From assembly GCF_032854445.1 (NCBI RefSeq), contig NC_088300.1:6200001-6264000 (forward strand): a stretch of DNA of 64,000 nucleotides. Direction: 5' to 3'. The DNA comes from Liolophura sinensis (lineage: Eukaryota > Mollusca > Polyplacophora > Chitonida > Chitonidae). Below are positions 14,201-27,600 of the stretch, one piece after another. The notes beneath the pieces are model-generated. The model did not search any database, had not been told where the DNA came from, and saw only the letters and a program-made list of their open reading frames with translations. How positions within the stretch are numbered: position 1 is the stretch's first letter; each line of letters opens with the position of its first letter. Position numbers and translations under genes: made by a program.

Positions 14201-14680
14201 TAGCCATATCAGCACGCATCTCAGTGGAGTGTTATGTTACTGTCAAACGAAGGTCTGCTCCCACCACTCGTGAGCACTATCACAGTGCATTCCTCGACTT
14301 CGCATGCTCCTGTTTGAAGTTTATGATTGGGCAGTTGCTACAGTCGGTGTTTAGCCCCAAACAAATAGTTTGCAGTTGTCGACAGTCTAGCCTTATTTGT
14401 CAGTCACATCAATTCCACCGTGCAAAGTGGAAGAAGTACATACCACCGGTTGTTGATTTGATGCACAGTACCTTACTTCATCAGGCCTTGTACAGTAATA
14501 GCACTAATATACCAAAGTATTCCGAACACCACCGCAGCACTGTCAATACTACAGGGTTTTATCAACATCTAATCAAAAAGCACCAAGATACCAATAAAAC
14601 TTCTGCTCAAATGAACACGAAAACAAGAGAGGACTAGATCACAAATCATACAACCATTAATATGTAAATCTATTACAATC

Positions 14681-14719
14681 CGAACCACAGGACGAACCAC
14701 AGGACGAACCACAGGACGA
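14681..14719. repeat. Short 12-bp tandem repeat
   Basis: CGAACCACAGGA is repeated about three times with little variation. Confidence 0.85.
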
Positions 14720-15194
14720 TAGGGGGGTATTTTCTGTTCAGCCCTGAACGGCATTAACTACAGATTGTGCACAACTTCCTTTAGAAATCTGATTATGAAG
14801 ACCAATGAATCCAGAACATTTCACTTAAGATAATGGGTCAAAGCAACCTTCTGCACTTAGGCAGCACCATTAACTCATCCCGATAAGGTGCAGCCATTAC
14901 TGAACTATTTGATCCTATTGTTCCCTCAAAGATCCAATATAGAATGATTCACATTCCCAAAAACATGCCCCTCCTTGTAGGCATTCTACACAAAACTAAG
15001 TTACATACACCAAATATCAACCTGAGAGGAAACTAGCCAGGTAAAACTTCTCTCCACCATAGTGCTAGATTGTTCTATATTCAAACGCATGCCCACACAA
15101 AATAGGTCTTCTATCACCTTAGCACATTTGAATGACTCGTCTAGCCAAATGTTTTGCGCACGTCATCATTACGTATACAGACCTATACACCATA

Positions 15195-15200
15195 TTTATT
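15195..15200 (-). other. Candidate polyadenylation signal for the kinase gene
   Basis: AATAAA on the minus strand lies about 470 bases past the stop codon of the receptor kinase. Other AT-rich hexamers nearby are possible, so this is only a candidate. Confidence 0.35.
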
Positions 15201-15671
15201 CAAAGATCAGAAATAAACGGCTTTCTCACTTGAGGCATCCCTTTTGCCCATTAGACTGTTCCTAGTCCTCCACAATACATATGTTTAATTTAGAAAGACT
15301 TGTTTACACATTTAAAAAAAATCATCCATTCCTTTACACTAAACAGTCCCTTGCAAGAATTGTGCAGCCAAAAATATCCTTTTTTCTCAGACTCTAAAAT
15401 CCAACCTCAAAATACGCTCCACTTCATGGAAAATGCAACATAAATGACAAATGACTTAACACAAATAGCATTTTTCAGTCAACGTATACCACCAACACAC
15501 AAGGCTGAATTATGTTACTTTCCTGTCCATTGACAATTACTTCAATTAATTAGGACTAATACAAACTGGAATTCCCAAGAGTTCCCTAATTATGCTATCA
15601 AAATTTTTAAAAATGAAAAAAAATACATAAAAACACAACCACAGGGACATTTTTGAATGGCAAATATACGG

Positions 15672-18600
15672 CTATGGTTGCTGTTTATACGAGTTCCCCA
15701 AACAGTGAAACTTTGGAGTACAAGCTGTGTCGTAAGCCGAGATGTGTTGATCAATGGTGACATCAGAGTCCATTGCAGGGTTGTCAACACAACATGCTAC
15801 TGGGACTTTCGCCCAGTCAGCACCGTCTCCTGTCAATACTGTATCCGCCGTTGGCGTCAGACACGTCCGGAAGCAGGGTGAACAATCTGCCTGTCCGGGT
15901 CGTCCCGCCTCCCCTGTCTCAGTTTCCGATAGGTCCGGCTCCCCCTGCAGGTCCATGTAGGACTGATCCAGCTCCATTATTTTCTCCAGCGTTTCGCGAA
16001 TACTGGAAAAGGTTGGTCGATCTGCTGGTTTTTCTCGCCAACATTTCAACATCAGCTCATACCTACAAACAAAATTGTGTTCGAACATCATCGCACATAC
16101 CTTTATTTAAAGGCGCCAAGTATACAGATAGCAATTTCTGCTTGTATAGATGTAACCGAGGCCAAAAGTTTCATTCCAGAATTGTTTCAAATAAAAATGA
16201 TACGAAATGCTACATGGAAGAGTACAATTAGAGCTGTGATCACAGTGCGATAGCTGACTCTTTGTTAACCATCAAATTTACCTCAGTTCAGATCTATTAT
16301 TCTAACTAATAAATGTAGCAACTTGGTAAGTAAAATAACTCATTTCCTCAGCGGCAAATTCAAATTTTTGACAGGTCCCTCCAAAATCAATGTTCACTAA
16401 AACTTACACTTCGTCTTTACAGTTATCAGGCTGCGACATGCGATAGCCGCTTTTCAACAAGGACAGAAGTTCCCGTGGATCAACGCCAGGGTAAGGCGTG
16501 GAACCCATCATCAGGATTTCCCAGAGAACGACACCGAAGGACCAACTGTGAGCAAAAAGTAAACACATATTCCATCTGATTACCATACAATACAAAAACC
16601 TTCTTCGGCAAACACAATGTTGCTTAAGACTGAATTCTCGTGAGCCTATACATCAACCTACATGTACAAACGAGTTAAGCTTTCCATTCCAGTTGATTTG
16701 GGGCATACTAAACCAAGGATCGGAGATAGTTAGTAGCAGAGTTATTATCCGGTTTTCCAGTCTTCACATTTTTGGTTAATTTAATGCTTCTCGTACCACT
16801 TTTATGGTAACCTACACGTCACTGTTACGGCAATTTACAGGTTTGTTTAATGGTAACATACGTCTCTCTTTCTCCCGACAACTTACACGTCACTTTTACT
16901 GGTGAATGTCTGATCAAAGATGGCTTCCAGAGGCATCCACTTGACAGGAATCTTCTTCCCCGCCGTCGGAGTGTACACACTTGTCTCGTAAACATCTCTC
17001 GTTAGGCCGAAATCCGATATTTTCACACATTTGTCCGTGTACATCAACACATTTCTCGCAGCTAAATCACGGTGTACATACTTCTGCTGACCAAGATACT
17101 CCTACAATTAAGGGCACAGGTGTAGGTTTAGCATTTATAATTATCTTTATTTCATCCAAATCAGTGCATGGTTTTTTCCGTAAATTTGCTGTGAGATTGG
17201 TAAATGTTCAGTAGAATGTGGATTTAAGTAACTAGATTACTAGATGTAATTTAGAAAGGAGATTTTGAATAACCCTTAAGTAATCCCTAATAACGATAGA
17301 TATTGTTACATAAAGCCGCAGACATAAATTACAACCGGTAAAACGAAACTTCTTTGGCGGAGGAAATAAAATGGTGTTGTTTGCGAAGCCGGCAATATGC
17401 ACTGTATGACTTTCATATGTTCAGCATCTTAAATCGATTCCTTTAACTCTGTATTGTTATCCATAAATGTGAGCTTATAACAACGCCTGTATTATGATTA
17501 TCTTTATCATTTCTCACCATTCCTCCTGCAATCTGCCAAGCGTAGGACAATAACTGGGTGTCGGTTACATCATTTTCTCCAGGTTCGGTATCGCCTGAAA
17601 CAGTAAGCTTATGTGTGATGTATGTGTGTGCGTGCGTGCTAACATGTGTGCGTGCGTGCGTGTGTGCTATCATGTGTGCGTACTGACATGCGTGCGTGCT
17701 TGCTGACGTGTGCGTGCGTGCTGACGTGTGAGTGCTTGCGTGCTAACATGTGTGCATGTTAACGTGTGCCAGCATGCGTGCGTGCTAACGTGTGCCAGCA
17801 TGCGCGCGTGCTAACGTGTGCTAACGTGTGCATGCGTTCTAACATGTATGCGTGCTAGCATGTATGCTAACATGCAAGCATTCTAACATGCACTGTGTCT
17901 TGTGGCTACCGCCTTTATCAACAGAGGGAATCTTATGAGGAAAGTGAATGGAAGCTCTTGTGGTAAGCTTAATGAGTACAGTACATAGAAGGGTAATGAT
18001 TCACAAGACTGGGAAATATCTGCTGGTCATCTGTGAATTTTGGTCTGGAATTTCTTAATGTTCATGTATTTCTTTTCAACAAGTACTTCGTCTTACCAGA
18101 AATCTGAACTGTAGCATCCAAACTGGGATTCGTGTAACAATGGACTTCCTTGTCGCTCTCAGAAGAAGGAAAACTGTCAGATCCTATATTTTAAAAAAAT
18201 CGAAACTCCAACCAAACAGCTTAATGAACAGGCTTCAATATTTCTATTCCAGAGAATCTTTTTAAGTGCTTCATTCAAGAATATTTCAGCTACACTTTTG
18301 GGGGCTAGTTTCATTAGTTACAAGGAGAAAACTCGGGCAAAAATTTTGGCAAGTAAGTGGCGCTCTTTTCCACGTGTTACAGGTGATATCAAACAACATA
18401 TGGTCTGGGATAAAGGAGTTGCATTTTAAGATGTTGAAATATGTTATATCCCAATGATACATGCATACAAACCTTGGCGCGCTTTTCGACAGCGGTCGTC
18501 GTAAGGAGGGACAGGACCTTTGCTAGGTCCGAATCCACTGTCCCCATGGGAGCTCTGGTCTCCCTCACTGGAGCGGGGAAGGTCACAATACACCTATTAA

Positions 18601-21600
18601 TATATAAACAAGGCCATTGGTTCCAAGCCGCATTAAATTGTAACTTACAACTATTTTCATGTTTCAGCTGGCTGAATAAATCGTACAAAAATAAATCCTT
18701 AAACAATGGTCAGTTCCACGCGATGTAAAGATAGACCCCTTCACGTGCGAAAAAAAGCTTGGCGGTTGCAATATGAGCAGGTAATATTTCACAACTGGTA
18801 TATGGCTTACTTCCGGTCTATGTTTCTTCAGGTAATTGCGAAGGTCCCCAAGTGGGCAGTAGTCCATGATTAGGCAGATATTCGGACCCTGTGTACAGCA
18901 ACCCAGCATGCTCACCACATTGGGATGATAACCTATCTCCTTCATAAGGTCGATCTCCAACAACAGGTCTCGCTTTTCGTCCTCAGACGCTAGATGCTCT
19001 TCATAGCGCCATGCAGAACAAGTGATAAAGATGGCAGAACAAATTATAAAGATGGCAGAACAAATTATAAAGATGGCAGAACAAATTATAAAGATGGCAG
19101 AACAAATTATAAAGATGGCAGAACAAATTATAAAGATGCAGAACAAATTATAAAGATGGCAGAACAAATTATAAAGATGCAGAACAAATTATAAAGATGG
19201 CAGAACAAATTATAAAGATGGCAGAACAAGTGATAAAGATCGCAAAATAAGCGATAAAGGGTACAAAATCTTAAGGGAACCTGAATAGCTTACAGGTGTA
19301 TTCCAACTATCTATTGTGCATCAATGTCAGATATTAAGGTGGGTTGTTTGGACTACATTAAGAGTGTCAGTTTTGTGAATCCATTGGCTGTGTTTCTTAT
19401 CTGGAACAACAGTTTTGTCGGAATAGTATTTTAAGTTGCCCAGATTGCCACTGGTAGCTGCTTATAAAGAAACGTCAATACGGCAATAAAGTTTATACGA
19501 CGATGCAGATATGGAATTGATGGTCTTCGTTAAAATTATGATTAGTATAGGCACAGTAGGTTTGCTAATACCTCGAGTCATTTTTATCGCCACAAAGTCG
19601 TCAGAAATCTTGATGGGTCCATTAAGAAGCTGGGCTTTCATGACTCTACCGAACGCCCCTTCCCCGATCAGCTCGAGGAGACTAATGTCCTCCCAGCGTA
19701 CTTCATACCCGTCCCTCACTAAACACGGGTAGTCTATCACTATTTCCGGGATGTCCTCAAACCCATACAGAGGATTTACCTCCTGAAAATGAAAGTTAAA
19801 GCGGTAATTTAAGACTTAATACTTTAGCGGTTGTTAAACCCTGGCTTTCTTGTTGTGATATGAGTAAAAATGTCGAACAAAAAAGGTCTGAAGATGTACA
19901 CATCGTTCTCGAAGAAGAACTTACCCGCAAACAGGTAAATTTCTGCTGTCCCACCTCCGAAATCTGCTTCCTCCTCCACCGTATTAAAAGCACAATAACC
20001 AGAACCACGGAGGACAATACCACTGGTCCAACTACTAGAGAAATAATGTACGTGGTATTACTCAGATCGGTAGAATCTGCAACAAACAGAATACAAGGCT
20101 GAAAGATCTGTCTTTAAAAGTTATACTTGTCCCTTGCTTACATGCATCTATAGTCACGGTGAAGCAGAGAGTTTGCTCATGACTGGACTGGTGATCAAGG
20201 TAAAGTACCATTTGTGACGTGTAATTAATATTCATTAAGATAATTAACATAAAATAATTCAACGAAATTTAGTAAAAATGTTAACTTGGGACAGTATTAT
20301 AAAAAGCTCATTGAAATATATCTTAAAACCATTAGACTGTTTGTCCTCCTCGAATATCAAAATGGATACAGGTCTACAGGAAAGAGAAAGATTTATTTGA
20401 TTGGTGTTTTACTCCATACTCAAGAATATTTCACTTATACGACGGCGGCCAGCATTATGATGGGTGGAAACCGGGCAGTTCCCGGGGGAAACCCACGCCC
20501 ATCCCCAGGTTGCTGGCTGACCTTCTCACGTACGGCCGGAGAGGAAGCCAGCATGAGCTGGACTTTAACTCACAGCGACCGCATTGGTGAGAGACTCCTG
20601 GGTCATTACGCTACACTAGCGCTTTAACCGACTGAGCAACGTCATAATCTAAACGCATCTAGGTCTACTAAGTAATGCAAAGAAATCAACATTTACACTC
20701 GGTTATACAACGAACTTATCGACTTACTTGGTGAGTTATCATATTGTTTAGACGCGCCAAGGTGAAAAGAATTTTCCCCACCTGTGAAATGGAAAAGTAT
20801 TTTCCAAAGGTTAAGAAACATTTTTTACACGAATCCCAATAGGTCTACCAATAAAATGCATTGGTAGATCAAACCTTTTGGACAAGTGCGAAATCACTGC
20901 TTGGAATATATGTTCAATGCATGGAATGTTGGAATTGAATTTATGTTATCGTGTTGTTCAAAAATATAAAATGTTTATGAAATAGATTTTGCGCTAGATT
21001 TGATGAAACAGCCATCAACATTCTTACCTATTGGCAGGACAAGTTTACTGGGGAGACTGGTACCTCCAAGCGTCTGGGCCCGAACCCAGACGGAATACAT
21101 ACTGTTCATATGAACTCCTCGAATTATTAAAGAAGTCTGATTCTGCAAGATTAAGAGGTGAGGAATGCTTGAAGAAATTCTTCCTTGGAATTCTACTCAC
21201 ATTTGTGGAATACTCTAAAGTTCATGCCAGGAACGTACACAGAAAATTTACTCGTTTATTTAATTGTCGTTAAACGCCATACTTATCAATGAAAGAATGA
21301 ATGCTTGGGGTTTTGTGTCGTACTTAACAGTTTTTCAGTCACATGACGAGGAGTCAATAAGTGTGCACATATACTGTGTCTTCTTGTGGCAGGGCGAGTC
21401 CATGCCGCCAAAGTGCTGCCCCCACTGAACTATCATGTCGAAGACAGACATGACACCCCATTTAGTCAGATTATACTGACACCGGGCCAATCAATCGGGT
21501 TTCCTAACCTCTGAGTGCTGAGGTCAAGCGAAGCAGCAACAAGTGTCATTTTAAAGTCTTTGGTCTGACCCGACCCGGGTTTGATCCCTTGTCTCCTGAC

Positions 21601-24600
21601 TTCATTCAAACCATTAGGCCATCGAAGAGGTCCAGTGTCAGTGAAAAATGTGCGTTTTCAACCAACACGGCAAACTGTACCTAGAGTGCCGTCGTCAACT
21701 GTACCTACAGTGCCGTCGTCAACTGTACCTACAGTGCCGTCGTCAACTGTACCTACAGTGCCGTCGTCAACTGTCACCGATGATACTCAAGCAATTAGTC
21801 GAGTTTGAACCCCAACTTCACACCATATCCTCGTTTCGTTATTTATTTGATTGGTGTTTTACATATCTACATTAAACCCGCTTACCCCTGCCACCGTTGT
21901 CCCGTTCATGTGAGGGGGGTCCAGGGACAGAACAGAATGAAGTGCAGGCATTTTTCTCCACTCTATTGTGTAGGACAAAATCCGGTTATGATCGGAACTG
22001 AACTCTGGTGCCATCCACTGTAGAGATACATCCACTAATTGATCTGCACGATGCCATCCAACAATACGGTGGGAAAGTTTCTTTACAAGACCTGGTGCTG
22101 AAAGATGGAAAGCGACGAGCTATAATACCATGCACCCGTTATCGGGGATCAGTGTAATTGTAAGGCAATGCGAATTTAGAATTTAAACAGTGGGAAAAAC
22201 ATGCCCCCTATGCATTATTTCTCAGCTAATTTGAGTAGAAAGAGGAAGAGAAAACATCATGAAAACAAACTGGTGTAAAGCATACTTACAACAAATACTG
22301 AAATTTCCGCCCGTCGCTTGCAGGCACTTGGCTGTGACAAACCAGCCCTTTCCTGTCGATGCTGACCGCTTGAACTCCCTATCAAAGGCATACGCATGCA
22401 CCGTGTAATTACTGTCAAACTGCAGGCCTGACAGCTGTAGCTTGGGCTCCGGTAATGGCTGGGAATCGATGAACAAGCGAATATCAACGGTTTAACATCG
22501 AATCTTTTTTCTCCAGCTTTAATGTAGATCGTTCTAACATGACTTTATACCTCTTTCAGATTATTTTCTTGTCGATTCAAGCTTTCTCAATCAATACTAG
22601 AGATATACTCTCGTGGTGCTAAGGCAAAATTCATTCTTACACAGAGGCAATTAACTTGAAAGTTCTCTACGCCACGTTTCATTCTCATGACTGCACGATG
22701 GTTGTAAATATCAAAACATCGACAAATAACGGATTCAACCCTCCAGCAAGTTTTAAACTTAATCTTACATTTGTCAGCTCTTGTATTTCCTCAATTGTCA
22801 AAAGTTAGATTTGTGTTTGCCCTGTATCACTTAGAATCCGCTCACCTCACGTACTTCTTCCTGGTTGTACTGAGTTTCGCCAGTTGTCATCCAATACATC
22901 TTGAAATAACATGCTGGGTCTGGACAAAATAAATTTACACGGATCAATTATTCAAACTTTACAAAGGTGTTTCAACTCTATATAACCTTGGCTAGTAGTA
23001 AGGCCGGAGAAAAACTGGTAGAGATCGGAGAAAGGGACTGGTAGAGATCAGGGGAGAAACTGGTAGAGATAGGCGGGAAAACCGGTAGAGATCAGGGGGG
23101 AAACTGGTAGAGACCGGGGGGAAGGGACTAGTAAAGATCGACAGAAAAACTGGTAGATATTGGGGGATCTGGGGACTAGCAGAGATCTGGGGAAACCCAC
23201 CCACCACTTATGAATGATCAGAAGCAAAAAGCGTTTTAGGTTAGCGGGAACCCCAGAAAACCATTTGCGTGATCGGACAAATCTTGAACAAATGGATATT
23301 GAAGCTAATCCTTTAACCCTTAGATTTCAGTGCATCTTAATACAGTAAGTTTTATAAACATCCATCCAAGTTGAAAATAAATCCCCTAGACTTTGAACTT
23401 GCCTCTGCCATGTGTCCATTCCACAACAGCCGTCATCGATTTACCATCAATATTTTGCTCCAGCAGACGAATGTCTTGTGGCGGATCACCCACCGCACCC
23501 TCTGACAATAAATAAAGACCGTATCTCAATGTTTTCTTCAACGTCCTCAATGTTCTTACGTTCACATACTAAATACATGCACACCTTCAACTACCTTCAG
23601 GTCCAATAAATAACAAATTATCCAATACATTCATGAACTTGTTACTCTGCGTCCAAGCGCAAACTAGCATGATAGTTTGGATGCTACAATGATCACTGGC
23701 TGAAACTGTTGGCAAACGTACCAGCGAACATTGTTGTAAAGGCCTGATATTTCATATCTAACGTCTAGGCATTCCAGTCGACCTCTGCCGTCAAGGGCTG
23801 TCCAGACTTGCCGGTTTACGTTCATATCTATATTTATCATTTGACGTCGTTGTCCCTACCGGCTAACGTCCTTGCCCGGCCCTACCGCCTGACGTCCTTG
23901 CCCAGCCCTATCGGCCAGCCCTACCGGCTAACGGCCTTGCCCAACCCTACCGGCTAACGTCGTTGTCCAGCCCTACCGGCTAACGTCGTTGTCCACTCCG
24001 TTTCCCTGGGCTCATCCACAACTCCGTCATCGGTCACCGCCGTCACCTGAAATTTGTAGGTCGCTCCTGCTGACAAATTCTGGATCGGCAAGAAAGCGTA
24101 ATTCGTCTACAAGTAGAAAATGAAAATAGTATTGTAAAAGTAATTACAGAAAAATTACTCTGCCTATGTGGTTAATTCGTGGTTTCGTGGCACAGAATGC
24201 TTCAGAAAACTGAACTTCGGCTTTTACTGACAGCAGTTAACGCACGGATATCTCAACCATTCAGCAAATTCAACACTGTAAGCAACAGACTGAGTGGCTT
24301 TGTTAGTACATGATCAGCATTAAACATAGACTTGATAAACCAACATTAGCAGTATTCAACACCGACTTGATAACAGGTCTTGTATGCGTTGTTAAACCAG
24401 TTTCTTTCAATTTATTTATTTATTTGATTGGTGTTTTACTCCGTACTCAAGAATATTTCACTTATAGGACGGTGGCCAGCACTATGGTGGGTGGAAACCG
24501 AGCACAGCCCGGGGGAAACCCACGACCATCCGCAGGTTGCTGAAAGACCTTCCAACTTACGGCCGGAGAGGAAGCCAGCATGAGCTGGACTTGAACTCAC

Positions 24601-27600
24601 AGCGGCCGCGTTGGTGAGAGATTCCTGGGTCATTACGCTGCGCTAGAGCGCTAACCAACTGAGCCACGAAGGCCTCAGTTTCTTTCAAATCAGTAAACAT
24701 ATTTAGTACAGAAAAACGTAATGAGAAGGGAGTTAACGCAAAGCGACAACTGTGGTAATTACTGTCTGGTCACATATATTGTCATCTGAAATACATGTGT
24801 GTACGACAATTTCACATTTAGTCTCATCCAAGCTGGGTTTTCTCTTATGCATGCTGGCTGTAGAATGTATCACGTCCTTTGGCTCGAAATGGAATGGAAA
24901 TTAGCTATACTTGATTGTGCTTTGAACAAGTTTGAAAAATATATTCCACTTACGGCGATCGACTTGGCAAATGTTTTTATTTCACTGGTGTTTTTCAAGA
25001 ATGTTTCACTTAGACGTCAGTAAGTTCTATCCATAGGGAATCAAGGCCCCGCTAGCAGTGAAAGCGGAGGAATATTAAGGATTCATGGTCTGAGTTTTGG
25101 ACTACAACACTTCCTACATCCAAGTCAATAGAAGCAAGTCCTGTGTTTGTGGGGGGGGGGCATTCTGTTGTAGTGTATATGAATAGGTAGCTGTGAGACC
25201 GGTTGACCATGTTCCAGCTAAGCATCCACATTAGCCGCTCTGAATCGTTACTTTCACCAAACTAGAACTCTGTCCTGACGACTACGTCACTCTCAAAATG
25301 TTAAAGCTGTACGGGACGAAAACGGGTTTCCCGCGATCTCAATGTAATTCCGATCCATATCACCTCGTTATAAGAGAATACTAACATATGGTTCGCAAAT
25401 AACACGTAGGTAACCGACGCAACCCCTGTGACGGCACCTGAACTGTATCTGAACTTTAAAGGACATTTTCGCATCAGGGGACTAAGGTGGACTGCTTTTC
25501 TTCCGAAAATTAAGATCACCGTTTTCATAACAGTTAATTATAGTTACCTCTATTATTAAACCAAAATTTAATGCTTAGATTTCCAGATGGGTTGTCAGTG
25601 GTCATTTTAATGGTGTCATCGCTGTGGTTTCAATCCAAACGTTCCACGAGTTTATCTTTTCACCAATGACAATGACGAGTGCGGCAGACTTGTCAAAAAT
25701 GGGGGTTAGCAAACTTTGGCTTGCTTTCGACGTGTACATTTGCACTGTTAACTGTTACGTTCAGGTCTTTTATCATTCACGAATAACTAGATTATGTAAA
25801 GTCAGAATTATTGTAGGATTAAAGGAAACATGTTTTGTAGAGTACAGTTTTGACATGTTGATGACAGTACAACCAAAAAGACAGTTCCAGGTTATTGAGT
25901 GGAACAATACAAATCCGCATTTCTCAAAGCTAAGCTGGGAAGAATAAAACCGGTAGCAGATCTGTTGAACAAAAGAAATGATACCTTTCCCAGAACTGTC
26001 CAATGTTGTTGGGCATCTCCGTGCTGTTGACCTTTCACGGCAATTATAAATACAACTGGGGCAAAGGTTGAATTTCCATCGAGCTCCCGGACATTCCAAC
26101 GGATGAACAGTTGGCCTAAGTCTGGTCCGCTGAAGGGTAGTCTGGGAGGGGTTTCCTTGCAAACCACAACCGGAGAATCCAGGCGGAGCTGCTTTGGTGA
26201 ACGATTAACTTCTGTGAAAAACAAAGGCATGAATTGTCTTCAGCTGCACGAAGGAAAAATCGGAAGCCACGTGTTCAGATTTATGACAGTTGTATAAAAC
26301 AGGACAAGATTAAGTTGATCTGGAAATTCGGGTTTTCTTACCTTCAACAGAATGCAAATATACACCAAAGTAGGTAATTTCTGGACAAAAGGCAAAATAC
26401 TGATTAACAGATAGATACTCCATAGACAGTGTAATAGGGATACTGTTGTGTAGACGAGCATTGGAGATAAACTGTTATGGAGGTAGTACTTAGACAAACT
26501 ACTACTAGGGAGATGTCGCTAGGAGATATTGAGTAAACAATCATGAAGCTTAAATATCAAACCGACAATCAACGAACCACGTGGGCGTACCACAGCACTA
26601 GGGCCCCTGTAATTAAGCTCCCTTCATAGATTATAATACCGGACCCAAAAATAGCACAGATTAGAGTGCCTCACATTGACGGGCAACAATAGAATGTCCG
26701 ATAGTGCAGATAGATTTGATAAAAAAAAATACATTAACAATACCTTTTGCTGTGTTTATCTTGTCGTGCAGGTCATACAACAATTTGCAACTGTCTTTGC
26801 ACCCATCGGTCACCTGAAGGAAAATTCTGATATTTAAATCCAGTTCAGTACGTAAATACCTTAAAGTCCATATCTTTTAACTAATCACTTTTGTAGATTT
26901 GATTGGTGTGTTTTTTGTCGTAATCAGTGGTAAACCAAGGTTATTGTAGTTATTGTCTCACTTAACCAAGTTGTGACTTCCATGTATAGTGCACGTTACC
27001 TGTCGGAGACAATTCGTGGTGTTCTATAATATTAAGACCAACCGCTCTATAACATACTCCTAGCTGCAGACTAGAAGATGTTTAGCAATCATATCATATA
27101 TGGTGAAGTCCTGTTCCTACTAGGCTATCAATAGCTTTACGTTCACAAACTTTCCCCGCACCAGACCAGGTGTAACTATCCACAGCTCTTTGGTCATTTC
27201 AATATACCTAGAAGTTCGTCACTGTGTCACACTGTAGCTAAGGAACACCAGACAGGGGACATGGAGAATTTGAATGTTATACTTACACACTGTCTTTGAC
27301 AAATTGTTGGGGTAGACAAAATCCAGTTACATGGGTTCAGACACTGCAAATAAGTAAATCCACTGATGAGGACAAGAACAAAATGACAGTAGAGATAAAA
27401 ATTTGGCTTCAACTTTCTTGCTCATACAAGCGTTATGTAAACAATAACATTACCCAAGGCCCATTCAAATCATATATACTGAAGAAAAAGGGAACGTTTT
27501 GATGGATGTCTTCACTACATTTAATCGGTGATTCTGATAATTTAATTAGTATCTATTAAATTTCCGAGACTGAAATAACTATCTCCAGACCAGTGAAAAT

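Larger units (their letters stand above)
11202..15671. other. Intergenic, probably including the 3' UTR of the kinase gene
   Basis: No protein-coding exon was recognised. The part nearest 15671 would be 3' UTR of the minus-strand kinase gene. A 161-codon plus-strand frame at 14152-14637 has no recognisable domain and is probably chance. A G run sits at about 11797-11811, and a degenerate SINE tail at about 12800-12890. Confidence 0.5.

Noticed and set aside
14152-14637. 161-codon plus-strand open frame
   Set aside because: No domain, no splice partners, and it lies antisense to the probable 3' UTR of the kinase gene.
17443-17673. Full 76-codon frame starting MIAHTHART
   Set aside because: Only 17518-17594 is a real exon; the His/Thr-rich start is the microsatellite in the intron and the end reads past the donor.
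25301-25528. 75-codon minus-strand frame inside the kinase gene, tested as an extra ectodomain exon
   Set aside because: Exons 4 and 5 already join in phase and complete one FNIII domain, and this frame has no suitable splice sites or FNIII pattern.
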